A DNA stretch of 64,000 nucleotides, from the NCBI GenBank assembly GCA_028673005.1, contig CM054114.1:127811307-127875306 (forward strand), read 5' to 3'. The notes under the pieces are model-generated. The model did no database searches and was not told where the DNA came from. It saw only the letters and a list, made by a program, of their open reading frames with translations. Position 1 is the stretch's first letter. Each line of letters begins with the position of its first letter. Position numbers and translations under genes: made by a program. Source of the stretch: Tanypteryx hageni (lineage: Eukaryota; Arthropoda; Insecta; Odonata; Petaluridae). Positions 48,560 through 59,410 of the stretch are shown piece by piece.

Positions 48560-49370
48560 CATTTCTGACTCCCTTCCAACCTCAGACTCACCTTTAAACC
48601 TCTCTCTCCCCACTCTCCCTCCCTCTTATCCTCCTCCTCCTCTTCCCCCTCCATCTTTACCTCCTCATCCCTCTTATCCTCCCCCTTCCTTCGCGCCGAG
48701 ACGTCACGGCGATGCCAGATGGTCCGGAAAGACCTTTTGCTAAGGCACCCCAGAGCGGCAAAGAGATAGCAGCTTCCGGTACGGGATGGAAGATACTTGG
48801 CAACGTTGCATAGCTCCATCTCACCCACCCTCTCTCTCTCTCACTCCTGATCTTTTGCTCACCTCGCGGGTATTTTGTCTGTTTTGTCTTCCTCTCTTTT
48901 TCAACCGTTCTTCTTCGACTCGATATTTTTTCCTTCCTCCTTTTCTCTCTCCCCTTTTCATTCTTCTTCGGGAATTTCTCCCTCTCGCTTCGCCTCCGAA
49001 CTCCAGAAGACACACAAGTCACGGGAGAGTCTCTCTAATTATTCTCGTCAACTTCCTGTCCTCAGCCATTATACTCCGGAGTGTTAGCCCTCTCTCTTGC
49101 TCGAGATGGGAGCTTTTATCTTACGGTTTGGCCTCTGTCTTTCCGCCTTTCTCTCTCACCCCTTCCTCTCTCTCTGTCTCACTCTCTTGTTGAAGGGGAA
49201 AGATAGCGAGGTGGTGTTTATCCTCAACCTCTTTTACGCCTTCTTTATCCTCTCCCTATCTCTTTCCCGCTCTTGCTGTCTATCTGCCTCTCTCTCACTT
49301 TATATCTCCCTTTCTCTCTCTGTCTCTCTTCGCTATTTTTCTCTCTTTCCTTACTCCTTTCGCTTATTAA
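48560..49370 (+). repeat. Pyrimidine-rich (CT) region with islands
   Basis: Dense C/T blocks (48590-48680, 48820-48990, 49135-49365) are separated by mixed GC-rich sequence. (CTCTCTGTCT)-like modules recur at the end. Both-strand open frames here are low-complexity artefacts. Confidence 0.75.
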
Positions 49371-49662
49371 GCTAAAATTTTAAATTAGGAGCAAGCATTT
49401 TATATTCAAAAGTTTAAAATTATTTTTTTTTCTCATTTTTACTATATTCGAAACTAATTTCTACTGTAAATGCTATTAATCAACATATTTATATTTGTAT
49501 GTACGGGTGTTTGCACAAGATTACATATTTCTCTCGTTTTAAATGTTATTCTGTCAGTTAATATTGTAAATTTTAAACAAATTTTTGTTATTAATGTGTA
49601 TATCAAATATATCAATTCTGATTTAATAATTCTGTTATCAATTTATACTGTGTTAAGCAACA

Positions 49663-50214
49663 CCCACTTTCCGATTAAAGAAACTTAAAGGAAGTAGTAG
49701 GGCTGCGAAGGAAAAGGCGTACAAAACTATAGTCAGACCAATATTAGAATACGCGACGAATGTATGGGATCCGCATGGGATAGGTCAAAAAAGGAAAATA
49801 GAGAAAGTCCAGAGGAAAGCTGCGAGATATGTGCTAAGTAGGTTTAAAAAGGAAGACAGCGTCACAGAAATGTTGAAAATTCTGGATTGGGAATCATTAG
49901 AATATAGGAGACAAATTAACAGATTAGGGGGACTGTACCAGGCATACAGCAATAATGAAGCATGGGAAGACTTAAGAAGTAGAATGCAGGTGCCGAATTT
50001 TTTAGGGAAAAATAGCCATGAATTTAAAATTAAACTTAGGCCGCAGAAGACAAATACAGCAAAGTATTCGTTTCTAAACAGGGGAATCAGCGAGTGGAAC
50101 AAGTTACCTGAAGTGCTCTTCAAGCCCTTACCTAAGGACGCGAAACATTTTAAACGTAGAGTTAGTTCATATATGCATGGTAAAAATAAGACGAACTGTG
50201 AGGAGGAATATTAG
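49663..50214 (+). pseudogene. 5'-truncated non-LTR retrotransposon (CR1/Jockey-like), C-terminal reverse transcriptase tail
   Basis: One frame is open from about 49663 to a TAG at 50212-50214. It reads KEKAYKTIVRPILEYATNVW, then KIEKVQRKAARYVLS, a middle with LDWESLEYRR, and near the end FLNRGISEWNKLPEVL. This is the well-known tail found after the reverse transcriptase in CR1/Jockey-supergroup LINEs ('AYKTLVRPILEYAS.VWDP...IEKVQRRAARFV...F..R.I..WN.LP'). Upstream, where the catalytic domain should be, the sequence turns to unrelated AT-rich DNA near 49660, so the copy is 5'-truncated, as usual for LINE insertions. The 3' untranslated region seems to run to about 50470. The frame is intact, hence a fairly young copy. 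Confidence 0.85.
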
Positions 50215-50533
50215 TAACATCAATATCTATGTAACTGTGCCTAAGTGCAGGAAAAGTAGGGGATTGCTTGGAAGGGTGAAGTACGGTGGGGACTTCGTGG
50301 GCCCCGTGACCCCTACGGTAGCCGAGAAGGCCTTTCATGAACCCACGAAAATCCGCACTCTAGGCACTGATTGTAATTAGTTTGAAATTGTATGTTGTTA
50401 AATATTTTTTAATATATTTTAATTTTTCTAATATAATTTATAAGCACTTTATTTGTAAAATTGGAATTTTAGAATTATATATTATGTTTTTCTTGCCACC
50501 TGGCCGGCTGGCCAAATTGCAATGTTTTTAAAT

Positions 50534-50960
50534 AAAAAACTCATACTAACGGGAAATATAAAGGAGAATGCCCGCAAGAAGACGATAAAATGCTGTGTGT
50601 GCTTGGTACGGGGCAAAAACATGGACGCTAAGGAAAAATGACATAAAATACTTTGGAATGCTTCGAAATATGGGCATGGAAAATAATGTTGAAGATAAAA
50701 TGGGCAAACAGGATAAAAACGAGGAAGTACCAAGAAGAATAGATGAGAAGCGAATGATTATACAGACTATAAGAGAGAGGAAGGGTAACTGGATTGGACA
50801 TTGCCTTAGAAGAGAGAGCATGTTTAAAGACGTGTTAGAAGGTAAAATGGACGGTAAAAATGAAACAGGTTGGAAAAGGGTTCAGCTGATTGACGACTTG
50901 AAAGGAAAAGAGAGCTGTCAAGACATGAAGAAGACTGCGGAAAGGAGGAGTATGTTGTGA
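50534..50960 (+). pseudogene. Non-LTR retrotransposon relic (RTE/'endonuclease-reverse transcriptase' type), C-terminal tail, frameshifted
   Basis: It starts with KKLILTGNIKENARKKTIKC in one frame, changes frame to YGAKTWTLRKNDIK, changes again to ECFEIWAWKIMLKIKWANR, and returns to NEEVPRRIDEKR, TIRERKGNWIGHCLRR and GWKRVQLIDDLK. In order these match the tail of a widespread invertebrate LINE ('..LYGAETWTLRK.D...LEAFEMW.WRRMLKI.W.D...NEEVL.R......TI..R...WIGH.LR'). Three frame changes make it defective. It ends at a TGA at 50958-50960 followed by 'acggacagattatttatgat'. It lies about 65-100 bases after the CR1/Jockey-like tail, in the same direction. Confidence 0.8.
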
Positions 50961-52684
50961 AGAAGGCTTAACCAAGAATAACCGCGGGTCTGTCCACGGA
51001 CAGATTATTTATGATTACGATGACGATTAATCAAATTCTGTAGTCAGTGAATCTACAACCTTTAAATGTAAACAAATTGTAAATGATTAGGTGGAAGAGC
51101 TACTTAGTTTAAACCTATCTTTTCCCCTCCCTCTCTACCTATAATTCTCCCTCTTCTTTCTCTCTCTTCCTCTCTCTCAACTTTCCACTTCTGCAAAATC
51201 GCAAAGAAATACAGAGAAGAACATAACTCACTCTCGACAACGTAGATGAGAAAGGGGAATGGAAAAACCGTCCTTATTTTTCTTCCTTACTCAACCGCAC
51301 CCTCCTCCATACACTATTACGGAATTTTAATCCCGAAGAAAAACGAATTATTTATCCCACGACTATCATTTTCGAGTTTAGGTCGTTTTGTTCCTCTGAC
51401 GCGGACCCGAGAGCGCTTAAATATAATTTTTATCTCTCTATATATATATCTTTGCAATCTCGGCCGCTGTCGCGTCGAGGAATTTCGAGGGAAATTTTAG
51501 TTGGGTTTTGATTTTTTTTAAGCGAGCAAAATGTCGTCGAATTTGAAGTAAATAATAATGTTTAATTTAGGTTTTGAACTCGCGGAATTGAGGTTTATGT
51601 TTTCGCGAGCGCAACAAATAACAAACTTTGACGTCCATAATATTTTTAATACGCGATATAAAATTAAATAAAACGAAAATTGCAAAAATGTTGAGGTTGG
51701 AATAATATGGAATGGTGTATTTTTCATCTCTTGAAATAAGAAGTATATGCGCATATTTAACTTGAATTTTTTTCGATAGATGCTTTAAGCGTTTTCAGAT
51801 GTTTTAATTTAACCTTCAAAGGCAGAATCGCACCGAAATACCAGTATTTTCCACATTTATGAATATTCATAGGGCAATATGATATACAAACTGCTCTATT
51901 AAAGTACTACTCATTCATTATCTAAGTTAAATAAATAATTTCAGGTAATATTAATTCCAGCGATGACTAGATATTAAGCAACACGACCTTTATTTTTTTA
52001 AACTATAGTAAAATGTACAACTAAATATGTATATCCTAACGACGATAAAAATTTGAAAGTGTAAGAATAATTTATAAAAGGGCATATGAGCGTCAAATTA
52101 TGAATTTTAAATGAACAGACGCAAGGGAAATTGCCTTTCTTTTAACAGTTTCTCCGCTGTTTATGTTCTGCAAAAATTAGCGGACGTAAATTGAAATAGC
52201 AAATGTTCCGAGAGTATTTTATTTCGTAAACGAGGTTTCTTCTAGGCTCCACGCAAAAACCTTGACATTATTTAATAAGCGTCCAACCGAGCATTGTAAG
52301 ACCAATTAAATATTTAAACTCCCAAAGTAAACTCCATTATTACCTCCCCAGGACTTTCTTCCAGAGAGTGAGAGAGGAAACTTCTACGTCACCATTTACC
52401 TCAGAACTTTCTGAAAGTTCTCGAGCCAGCCTCACGGCTCATTTTTATCCAACACCGGGAGCTTTCAATTTTCCGTTTCAAAAACCCAGCCTTATCCCAT
52501 AGGCCCCATAAGCGTATCCCCTTGACGAAATAATCATTCTTGTTAACTGCAAAGCACTTTAAATTATATATACTATAAAATAAGAATTGTATGCTTGTAT
52601 AAGGGCTATACCAAGTCTGACTCCTCGCTTCACTCACCTATTATTTTCAAAAATTTTTACATAAAATTAATAAATATTTGAAAT
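50961..52684. other. AT-rich non-coding stretch with a short CT patch
   Basis: A CT patch lies at 51120-51190. No coding or element ends are recognised. Confidence 0.5.
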
Positions 52685-53248
52685 ATGAAAATATATATAT
52701 ATATATACATTAAACAGATCGCTATCAATAATGGCTACAAAACTGGTTTAATCGATAAAATTATCTCTAAAAAACGTTTATTTATTGTCTCCCAAAAAAT
52801 CCTTTCTTTTCCGCCTAATCTCACCTCCAAACCTCTTAGTTGGCGCAGACTCCCATTTTTAGGAAACCTTTCTTATAAATTGTCCAACCTTTTTCCTATA
52901 CTTAAACCTGCTTTCTACTTCCCAGTTACATTTTACAAATTATTCCTAAATGCAAAAGACCCAATACAGTAGTCCTTAAGAAGTGGTATATATAAATTTG
53001 CTCTTGATGATTGCAGATCGGTCTACATTGGCCAAACGGGGAGGAGTTTTGACAAGAGGATTAAGGAGCATAAGCGATACTTCCGTTTAAATAATTTGAA
53101 TTCTCAATTTGCGAAACATCTTTTAAACCTCAATCATCATAGTTCCTTCAACCCTAAATTCCTCCACTTTGAAATTAAAGGTCACAAATTGGATGCCCTT
53201 GAACAGCTAGAGATAATTATTTGTGAAGACTCGCTTCTCTTAAATTAA
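52685..53248 (+). pseudogene. Penelope-like retroelement tail: RT C-terminus plus GIY-YIG endonuclease, one in-frame stop
   Basis: One frame of 188 codons runs from a (TA)n stretch to a TAA at 53246-53248, with a single TAG at 52970-52972. The first part (GYKTGLIDKIISKK, LSYKLSNLFPILKP) is the thumb/linker region of Penelope-like reverse transcriptases. After the stop comes SGIYKFALDDCRSVYIGQTG, the GIY...YIG signature, then RSFDKRIKEHKR with the catalytic-type Arg, and ALEQLEIII with the expected Glu. The GIY-YIG nuclease nicks target DNA for this class. The copy is 5'-truncated in or near a TA microsatellite. The 3' region to about 53560 ends with 'cctgatgaaaccggttgtgc' and 'caataaatttgtggaagtg', typical of such elements' tails. 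Confidence 0.88.
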
Positions 53249-53855
53249 TACCTTTTCCACAATCATTCTCCTCTATTTAGCTTACCGAATATATTGTAAA
53301 TACGTTTTATATCTTTGCGGTCTTTGGCCCTCTTTTACCAAGTTTTTGTAACTTTATTTTGCTTTCGCCTTTCTTTTCCTACCCCTTCCATTTCCTCACC
53401 GTTTGTTTGATTACCTTCCATTCGTTTTTTGTGTAACCACTCCTGTCTCTCTCCCCCCTTCTCCTTATATATATGGAACGATTTTTATATTTTATCACCT
53501 GATGAAACCGGTTGTGCCAATAAATTTGTGGAAGTGACAAAGTTCTTTCTTTTCTTCAATGAGTAAATTCCACAGGGTTGAGCCTGACCTCATTCTTGAT
53601 ATTTGAGTATAACGTATAATAATGTAATATATATATTTATCTCCACATTGTAAATAAACTAATGTTTTGAGAAGTAAAACTGTGTACTGAATAATTTCAT
53701 TAGGTGGGAAGAATAACTTTCAAACCTTGCCTAGGGCGCAAACATATCTTGTACCGGCTCTTTATCAAAGATACATATTACACGTCTACAAAAGTAAGCA
53801 GAAATTTACACGAAAAGTTTAATTCGGTAATCTATACACAGCATCCATTTAGAAG
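53249..53855 (+). other. Penelope-like 3' region, then AT-rich flank of the foldback element
   Basis: Up to about 53560 this is the probable 3' untranslated region of the Penelope-like copy, containing a poly(A)-signal-like 'aataaatttg'. The rest is unassigned. The last 11 bases (53845-53855, CCATTTAGAAG) are the left target duplication of the foldback element. Confidence 0.5.
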
Positions 53856-54436
53856 GAGTCTAGGAAAACTCACCGCCAGCAATTCAACCCCGTGGAAAAT
53901 TCACCGATAGCAATTCATCGCCAAGAAAATTTCACCGCCACAGAAAATTTACCATCAGCAATTCACCACCACGGAAAATTTGTCGCCATGGAAAATTTAT
54001 CGCCTTTTATGGATCATGTTGTTAACAAAGGTATTAAAAATGTGTGTGCAGACTCTACGCCGAGAAAAGAATATAAGGACTAATAATCTAACGATAGCAG
54101 TTTTAATAAATACGATAGTTTCACTTTTTGACCGGGGATGAAATGTAAGTAATCCACATTTACAAGTAATATGCCAATTGTTTATGACAACCCGGAGAAG
54201 AATGTAATGAAGAAATGGAGAAATGTGTAGAGGGAGGAGGAAGGGGGGTACGTGTAAGAAATCAGAATGAAACAGGTAATACTGATATCAATCAACTAGG
54301 AATCAAATATTGGCAATACTGATATCTATCAACTAGGTGTTTAACAACAACTAAGAGAATGAAGAGAAAATAGGGAAAAATATGATGAGGGGGTCAGAGG
54401 GGGGAGGCAGGCGGGGGGAGAAAGAAAGTATGATCA
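53856..54436 (+). repeat. Left arm of the foldback element
   Basis: The outer 150 bases are a run of 'caattcaccgccacggaaaa'-like subrepeats (about 7 degenerate units of roughly 20 bases). The inner part is unique sequence shared, inverted, with the right arm, ending near 'gaaagaaagtatgatcaaa'. Two extra 'gatatctatcaactaggaat' modules sit at 54320-54345 and 54450-54475. Confidence 0.85.
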
Positions 54437-55211
54437 AATATAGGCATTATTGATATCTATCAACTAGGAATTTATTTAAGAATCTGCAGGAAAAGAAGGA
54501 AATAAAAGTGGTGTAGGGGATAGAAAGGAAAGGAAGAGGAATGTAATGAAGGATGTTATTTTTGTAGACTCGTTTGTAATTAAACAAAATTAGGAAATCT
54601 ATAATTTGCTTTTCATGCCCCTTATTTGAAAAATGTTAGAGGAACAGGCATTAAAAATTCTGTCTAGATCTTCTTGTATTTAAATATCAACAAATAAAAT
54701 TTTTAAACATTTTTCGAATAAAATGTCGAGCACTTCCATTTACAAATCGAGAATTGCGAATAGTATTTCAAAAAACGTTTATCTTTTTACTTTCTCCAAA
54801 CGGAGTATAGAGAATGTATTCTTTCATGAAGAAATCTAGTTCGAGATTTCAACGGAAATACACGTTTTAGTATTTTTTTGCACACGAACAACGTTTTCTT
54901 AAATTAGTTTATAGTTTTGGCTGAATTTTATAACTTAAAGATAATTATGCTACAAATTTTAAATCAACAATTAACCGACGAGAAAAATTTATCACCAACA
55001 ATTTATTGCCAAAGCAAATTCATCGCCAAGGAATGCTTTTGAATTGTTTACAGTTTTGGCTAAATTTCTAAACTTAAAGATTAATTATGCTTTAAATTCA
55101 CAATTTGTTAAAAAAAACAAATAAATTATACAATGAAATATAATGAAGAAATAAATAATGATTTAAGAATTCATCAAAAATTATATTTCCTTAAAAATGT
55201 TATAAAACTTT
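54437..55211. repeat. Loop of the foldback element with an internal duplication
   Basis: The loop is AT-rich and non-coding. A segment starting 'gttttggctgaattttataa' (about 54911) is repeated as 'gttttggctaaatttctaaa' (about 55051), each about 60 bases. Between them (54970-55035) lies another set of 'aatttatcaccaacaattta' / 'attcatcgccaaggaatgc' subrepeats like those of the arm ends, so arm-type sequence has also moved into the loop. Confidence 0.7.
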
Positions 55212-55836
55212 GATAATACTTTTTTTCCCCCACCTGCCTCCCCCCCTGACCCCCCTCACCATCTTTTTCCTTTTTTCTCTTCATTCTCTTAATTGTTGTT
55301 AAATTCCTAGTTGATAGATATCAATATTGCCAATATTTGATTCCTAGTTGATTGATATCAATATTACCTGTTTCATTATAATTTCTTACACGTATCCCAC
55401 TTCCTCCTCCCTCTACACATTTCTCCATTTCTTCATTACATTCTTCTCCCGTTCTCCCCTCCCTTACTTTTTGTTAAATTTTTCTGCATATCAAAATTTA
55501 AAAATTTCTCATTCGGTTGTCATAAACGATTGGCATATTACTTGTAAATGTAGATTACTTACATTTCGTCTCCGATCAAAAGTGAAACATTATCGTATTT
55601 ATTAAAATCGCTATCGTTGAATTATTTGTCCTTATATTCTTCTGTCGGTGTAGAGTCCGCACCCGCATTTTTATTACAGTCATTGTTAACAACATGATCC
55701 ATACAAGGCGATAAATTTCCCATGGCGACGAATTTTCAGTGGAGGTGACTTGCTGGCGGTGAATTTTCTGTGGCGATGAATTGCCGGCGGTTAAATTTCC
55801 TTGGCGATGAATTGCTGTCGGTCAATTTTCCGGATA
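55212..55836 (-). repeat. Right arm of the foldback element
   Basis: It is the inverted partner of the left arm, about 45 bases longer, the extra falling in a CT stretch near 55440-55490. The outermost 120 bases ('ggcgatgaattgccggcgg', 'ggcgatgaattgctgtcgg') are the subrepeats. The arms show perhaps 80-90 percent identity by eye, so the copy is not very recent. Confidence 0.85.
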
Positions 55837-55847
55837 CCATTTCGAAG

Positions 55848-57194
55848 AAACCAAATATTCGTTTGGTTCGCGTTACTATCGTAACGTTTTTTATGGAAGT
55901 TAAAAACGGATATAGCCGCGATGATATTAATTTTCCCTTTCTTAAATGAATATCCTAACTGTGAAGTTTTATTTTAAATAAAATCTCTTTGCTACGATAA
56001 TTTTTTGTTTGTCTTACAGATTTGAAATCTTATAGATGAAAATGAGAGTATGCCTTTATTCCTTTGTGAAACACTAAGTCCTTATCGGCGATAATTCACC
56101 GATCGTTGACTCAAATGGATTCGCCTTTTTAATAATCAAAGATTCCATTCAATTTATCGAAGAAAACTTGTTAGTGGCGTCTAGATGGCGAAATAAAAAT
56201 TTTATGCCAATGGGTACGTTAAATTAATATAGCAAAGGAAGTAAGGAGATGAATGTGATAGTAGAAGATACAATTTTTAAGAATTTCCACGTTTTCACAA
56301 GGAAACCATATGGAAAATCGTATTAAGATGTGCACTACATAAGAAGTGACAAACAAAATGCTAACGTATATCAAACGAGCAACAGAGTGATATCTTAAGT
56401 GGAATGAAGAGTTTTAACAATAATATGGTTGCGAGATTGATATTGTAAAAAAACGAAGCCGTAAGAAAACGAAGATAGCAGAGACCTACACCGAAGCAAA
56501 TAATAATACGAAAACAAAAGACAGAGACGGGAAAGGAGGACAAAAGAGAGAAGAGAGGAGACACGAGGAAAAAGGAAAGAGCAGATGGAAGTGGGAAACG
56601 CACGTGCGAAACAGGAGAAAAAAATTCATCGAATGACAAGTGAGAAAGTGGAGGTAAGCGGTGAAAATATGGAAAACCTCGGGAGATATGGGAAGTGAAA
56701 GCGCTGTCTAAAAAAAGAGGCGCAGTTGGATGGATAAAGTAAAATATTTGAAACGACAAGATTTTTTAAATATCTTATTAGGCATTTTATTTTTTCCCTA
56801 ATGTTATGAAGTACTTAGATCTGTGGAGGTATGAAAATCTAGAAACGATTCAAATATATTTCTTGGAATAATTAATGCTCAAAAATTCCTATGACATTAC
56901 CTTTGTTTTTATTCTTCGTTACTTATTTTTCGCGCACATTTTTTCATTCTCTCTGATACAATACGTCCTAGCCATTTACGGAAAGCTTATAACCAGTGGC
57001 AAATACAGGCATAGTTGTCCACGGCCAAGAAAAGATTTGGACCCACGACCAAAGACACGCTTTACCGACTTTATACAGTGAGATATAAAGGAAAAGATAG
57101 CAGGAAAACCGCGAGATGCGCAGGATTTCAACCAAACACGATGCATGCAATTAACGCGGGATGAGTGGCTAGAAGTTTAATGTAGGACTTCACT
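55848..57194. other. AT-rich non-coding stretch
   Basis: Nothing recognised. The 132-codon minus frame at 56361-56759 is hydrophobic and motif-free, opposite an A-rich plus strand. Confidence 0.5.
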
Positions 57195-57354
57195 GTATAT
57201 ATATATATATATATATATATTTGTGTTTTTTTATGTTCGTGTGTTGTACGTGTCTCTTCGACGCCCCCAGCAGCCTGCCAACTTGGTAAGTGTCCACTGG
57301 GCTTCCTTCAACACCTTGTTGCCACCCTCATCACTACCTTTTCTTTTCCTTAAG

Positions 57355-57403
<49 letters not shown>

Positions 57404-57567
57404 ATGTCAACAAGGTGTTGGGATGAGGATTTACGTGTGTCGCTTCGACATCCCCGGAGCCTCGCCAACCTGAAGTCGTCTGATTGGTGAGTGCTCACTG
57501 GGTTTCCTCATCCCAACACCTTGTTGACATCCATATATTCATTTTACCTTTCCTTTTCCGTAAGTTG

Positions 57568-57632
<65 letters not shown>

Positions 57633-57651
57633 TGTATGTATGTATGTATGT
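57195..57651. repeat. Duplicated module ending in (TA)n, three TA arrays and a 33-base inverted repeat
   Basis: TA arrays lie at 57195-57220, 57357-57401 and 57569-57626, the last followed by (TATG)n. Between them a module is present twice: 'gtgtctcttcgacgcccccagcagcctgcc..cactgggcttcc' (57249-57307) and 'gtgtcgcttcgacatccccggagcctcgcc..cactgggtttcc' (57437-57507). Each continues with 'caacaccttgttg', 'ttttccttaagtt'-like sequence and a TA array. A perfect 33-base inverted repeat, 57397-57429 against 57505-57537, surrounds the second module. Confidence 0.8.
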
Positions 57652-58228
57652 CTCTATTTAACGATTTTACGAGTAGAATATAGTCAGTACCGATACGCTT
57701 TTTGAATTCGCAGACCATCCCTTTCTCCAAACAGATATTTAATAAACATAGAAGAGTAATCAACACGACTTTCAAACCAAATGCAATTCCATTAAAAATA
57801 TCTCCACCGATCGAATTATCGTAATATGGGACAGAATCGTGTGTGTATTTTTGGCTAATCAACCTCGGGGACCGAATCTTGAGGCTGCCTGGAAAGACTA
57901 CGGCGTCTTTCTCGCGAGCCACTGTGAATTCATGCTACGATTTCCTGGAAAAACCGAAGTGTTTGCATCTGCATCATAAAAAAATAATATTTCTTTATAA
58001 TTTTTATTCTTTTCAATGGTCATGTAAATTTTTTAAATCATGATAGGTATTTAGCGACGTCCTACGGAAATTTAACGATTATCTCATGATTTTGGTCCTC
58101 CAATATTTTTAATGGCAATTTAGCCCTATGTTCTTGTTGTAAACGTAAAATTTGAAGAAAAAATGTGACTTGTATGCGCATTAATTGGACATAAATTTTC
58201 GCATAATGAAACAACTTGAACAGATTCC
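57652..58228. other. AT-rich non-coding stretch
   Basis: Nothing recognised on either strand. Confidence 0.5.
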
Positions 58229-58460
58229 TAAGGGGTGGCGGAGTGGTTAGAGCGTTGGCCTTGTACGCAGCAGTACCAGGTTCAAATCCGGCGGAGGTCG
58301 GATTTTTCAACACGAGATCGTCCCGTCCGCTACTTGTGTGATTTGAGGAGACCGCGAAAGTCAGCGCTCCGTCCTTCGGAAGAGACGTTAATCCTTGGTA
58401 CTCTTCGTAAAGAGCAGGCTAATGCCGGTGCCGGGTTTCTCTCCTCTCTTGTGTACGTGT
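58229..58460 (+). mobile_element. tRNA-derived SINE (head type 1), plus copy
   Basis: The head contains TGGCGGAGTGGTTAGAGCG (A box 58236-58246) and GGTTCAAATCC (B box 58279-58289), like a leucine/serine-type tRNA. The body follows: 'gtgatttgaggagaccgcg', 'ccttcggaagagacgttaat', 'ggctaatgccggtgccggg', 'tttctctcctct'. It is the same subfamily as 19899-20128. No clear tail or target duplication is visible, so the 3' boundary is approximate. Confidence 0.82.
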
Positions 58461-58899
58461 TCGGTGTGGAAGGAGTAATGGCTATAATAATCCAAGAGGT
58501 TGATTAGCAAGAAATTCCATACAAACAAACAATTATAAGATTCCTAACTGAGGTATTATTATTCTGGTAAATCACCTCACGTCGCAACTATTTTTGGTAC
58601 AAATTTATTATTAATCACCTAATTTTGTCATTCACCCCTAAACCGAAGTGCCCCTAACCCGTTAAAAAGCGCAGTCCATATCTCCCAGCGGAAAAAAGAT
58701 AACGTCCCACATATCCCTTAGACACCGCCGTCAACCTTAAAACCACGTCGACTACAACAAAGACATCGGCAACAACGACTAAAGAAGCATCGGATAACAA
58801 CGCCACCCGATCCCCCTCCTTCCCTCATCTCCAACAGCTAACCTTTTTACGACCCTCGCTTATCCCTCCGCAGCATCCCATCTCGCCGTTCTTATCTCG
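58461..58899. other. Non-coding stretch
   Basis: Nothing recognised. Composition shifts towards C-rich from 58630. Confidence 0.45.
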
Positions 58900-59410
58900 C
58901 GGTCTTGTTCCGCCCCTCCCCCTCCTCCATGTTCCTTTCCCTCCTCCACAAATCACGTGGAAGGGAATCTGTCCTCCTCTTTCAAACCATCCGGATTCTC
59001 TCCCTCCTCCTCCTTTATACTCTTTTCTTCCTTTGCCATTCTCTCTCTCTCTTCGCTACCTCTATAGGGCCTTCCTTATCCCCTTTCTCCCTCTCCTCTC
59101 AAACATTCCCTTTCTCGGGCCCATGCCCTACAGATCCCAACCCCCTTTCATCCCTTCTTTTCCTCCTTTCGGCTATATTTCTTTCGAGACGTCGCCTTCT
59201 AGTCGCGGGACGCGTCTTCTTGCCCGTTTTGCCTTCCTCTTTCCCTCTCTCGAAAACCCCTTTTGTTCCCTTCACTTGCCACCTCCTCTTCTTCCCTCCC
59301 CTACCTCCCCCTACACCTCCCATCTCATCCCCTTCAACTCTCATCTCATCCCCTTCACCTCCCATCTCATCCCCCTCCCTTCCCCACCCATCACCTGCTC
59401 TGATGCTAAC
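58900..59410 (+). repeat. Pyrimidine-rich tract with 20-base minisatellite
   Basis: C/T-rich throughout. At 59313-59375 the unit 'ctcccatctcatccccttca' occurs three times in tandem. The 197-codon plus frame across it is P/S/L-rich and not a gene. Confidence 0.75.

Larger units (their letters stand above)
53856..55836. mobile_element. Foldback / long-TIR DNA element, 1981 bp
   Basis: Two inverted arms of about 580-625 bases enclose an AT-rich loop of about 775 bases. Near the left end the sequence is GGAAAACTCACCGCCAGC, and near the right end (complement) CCGGAAAATTGACCGACAGC. The arms then match in order: a block of degenerate 'aattcatcgccaaggaaaa' subrepeats, 'atcatgttgttaacaa', 'gatatcaatcaactaggaat', 'gaatgaagagaaaa', and a G-rich 'gggggtcag..gggaggcagg' block. 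It is flanked by 11-base near-perfect repeats, CCATTTAGAAG and CCATTTCGAAG (53845-53855, 55837-55847). Long arms with internal subrepeats and a 9-11 base duplication fit Foldback/MULE-type elements. No transposase is seen, so it is non-autonomous. Confidence 0.85.

Noticed and set aside
58231..58300. Functional tRNA gene
   Set aside because: The A and B boxes are good, but the acceptor stem does not close and the SINE body follows directly.
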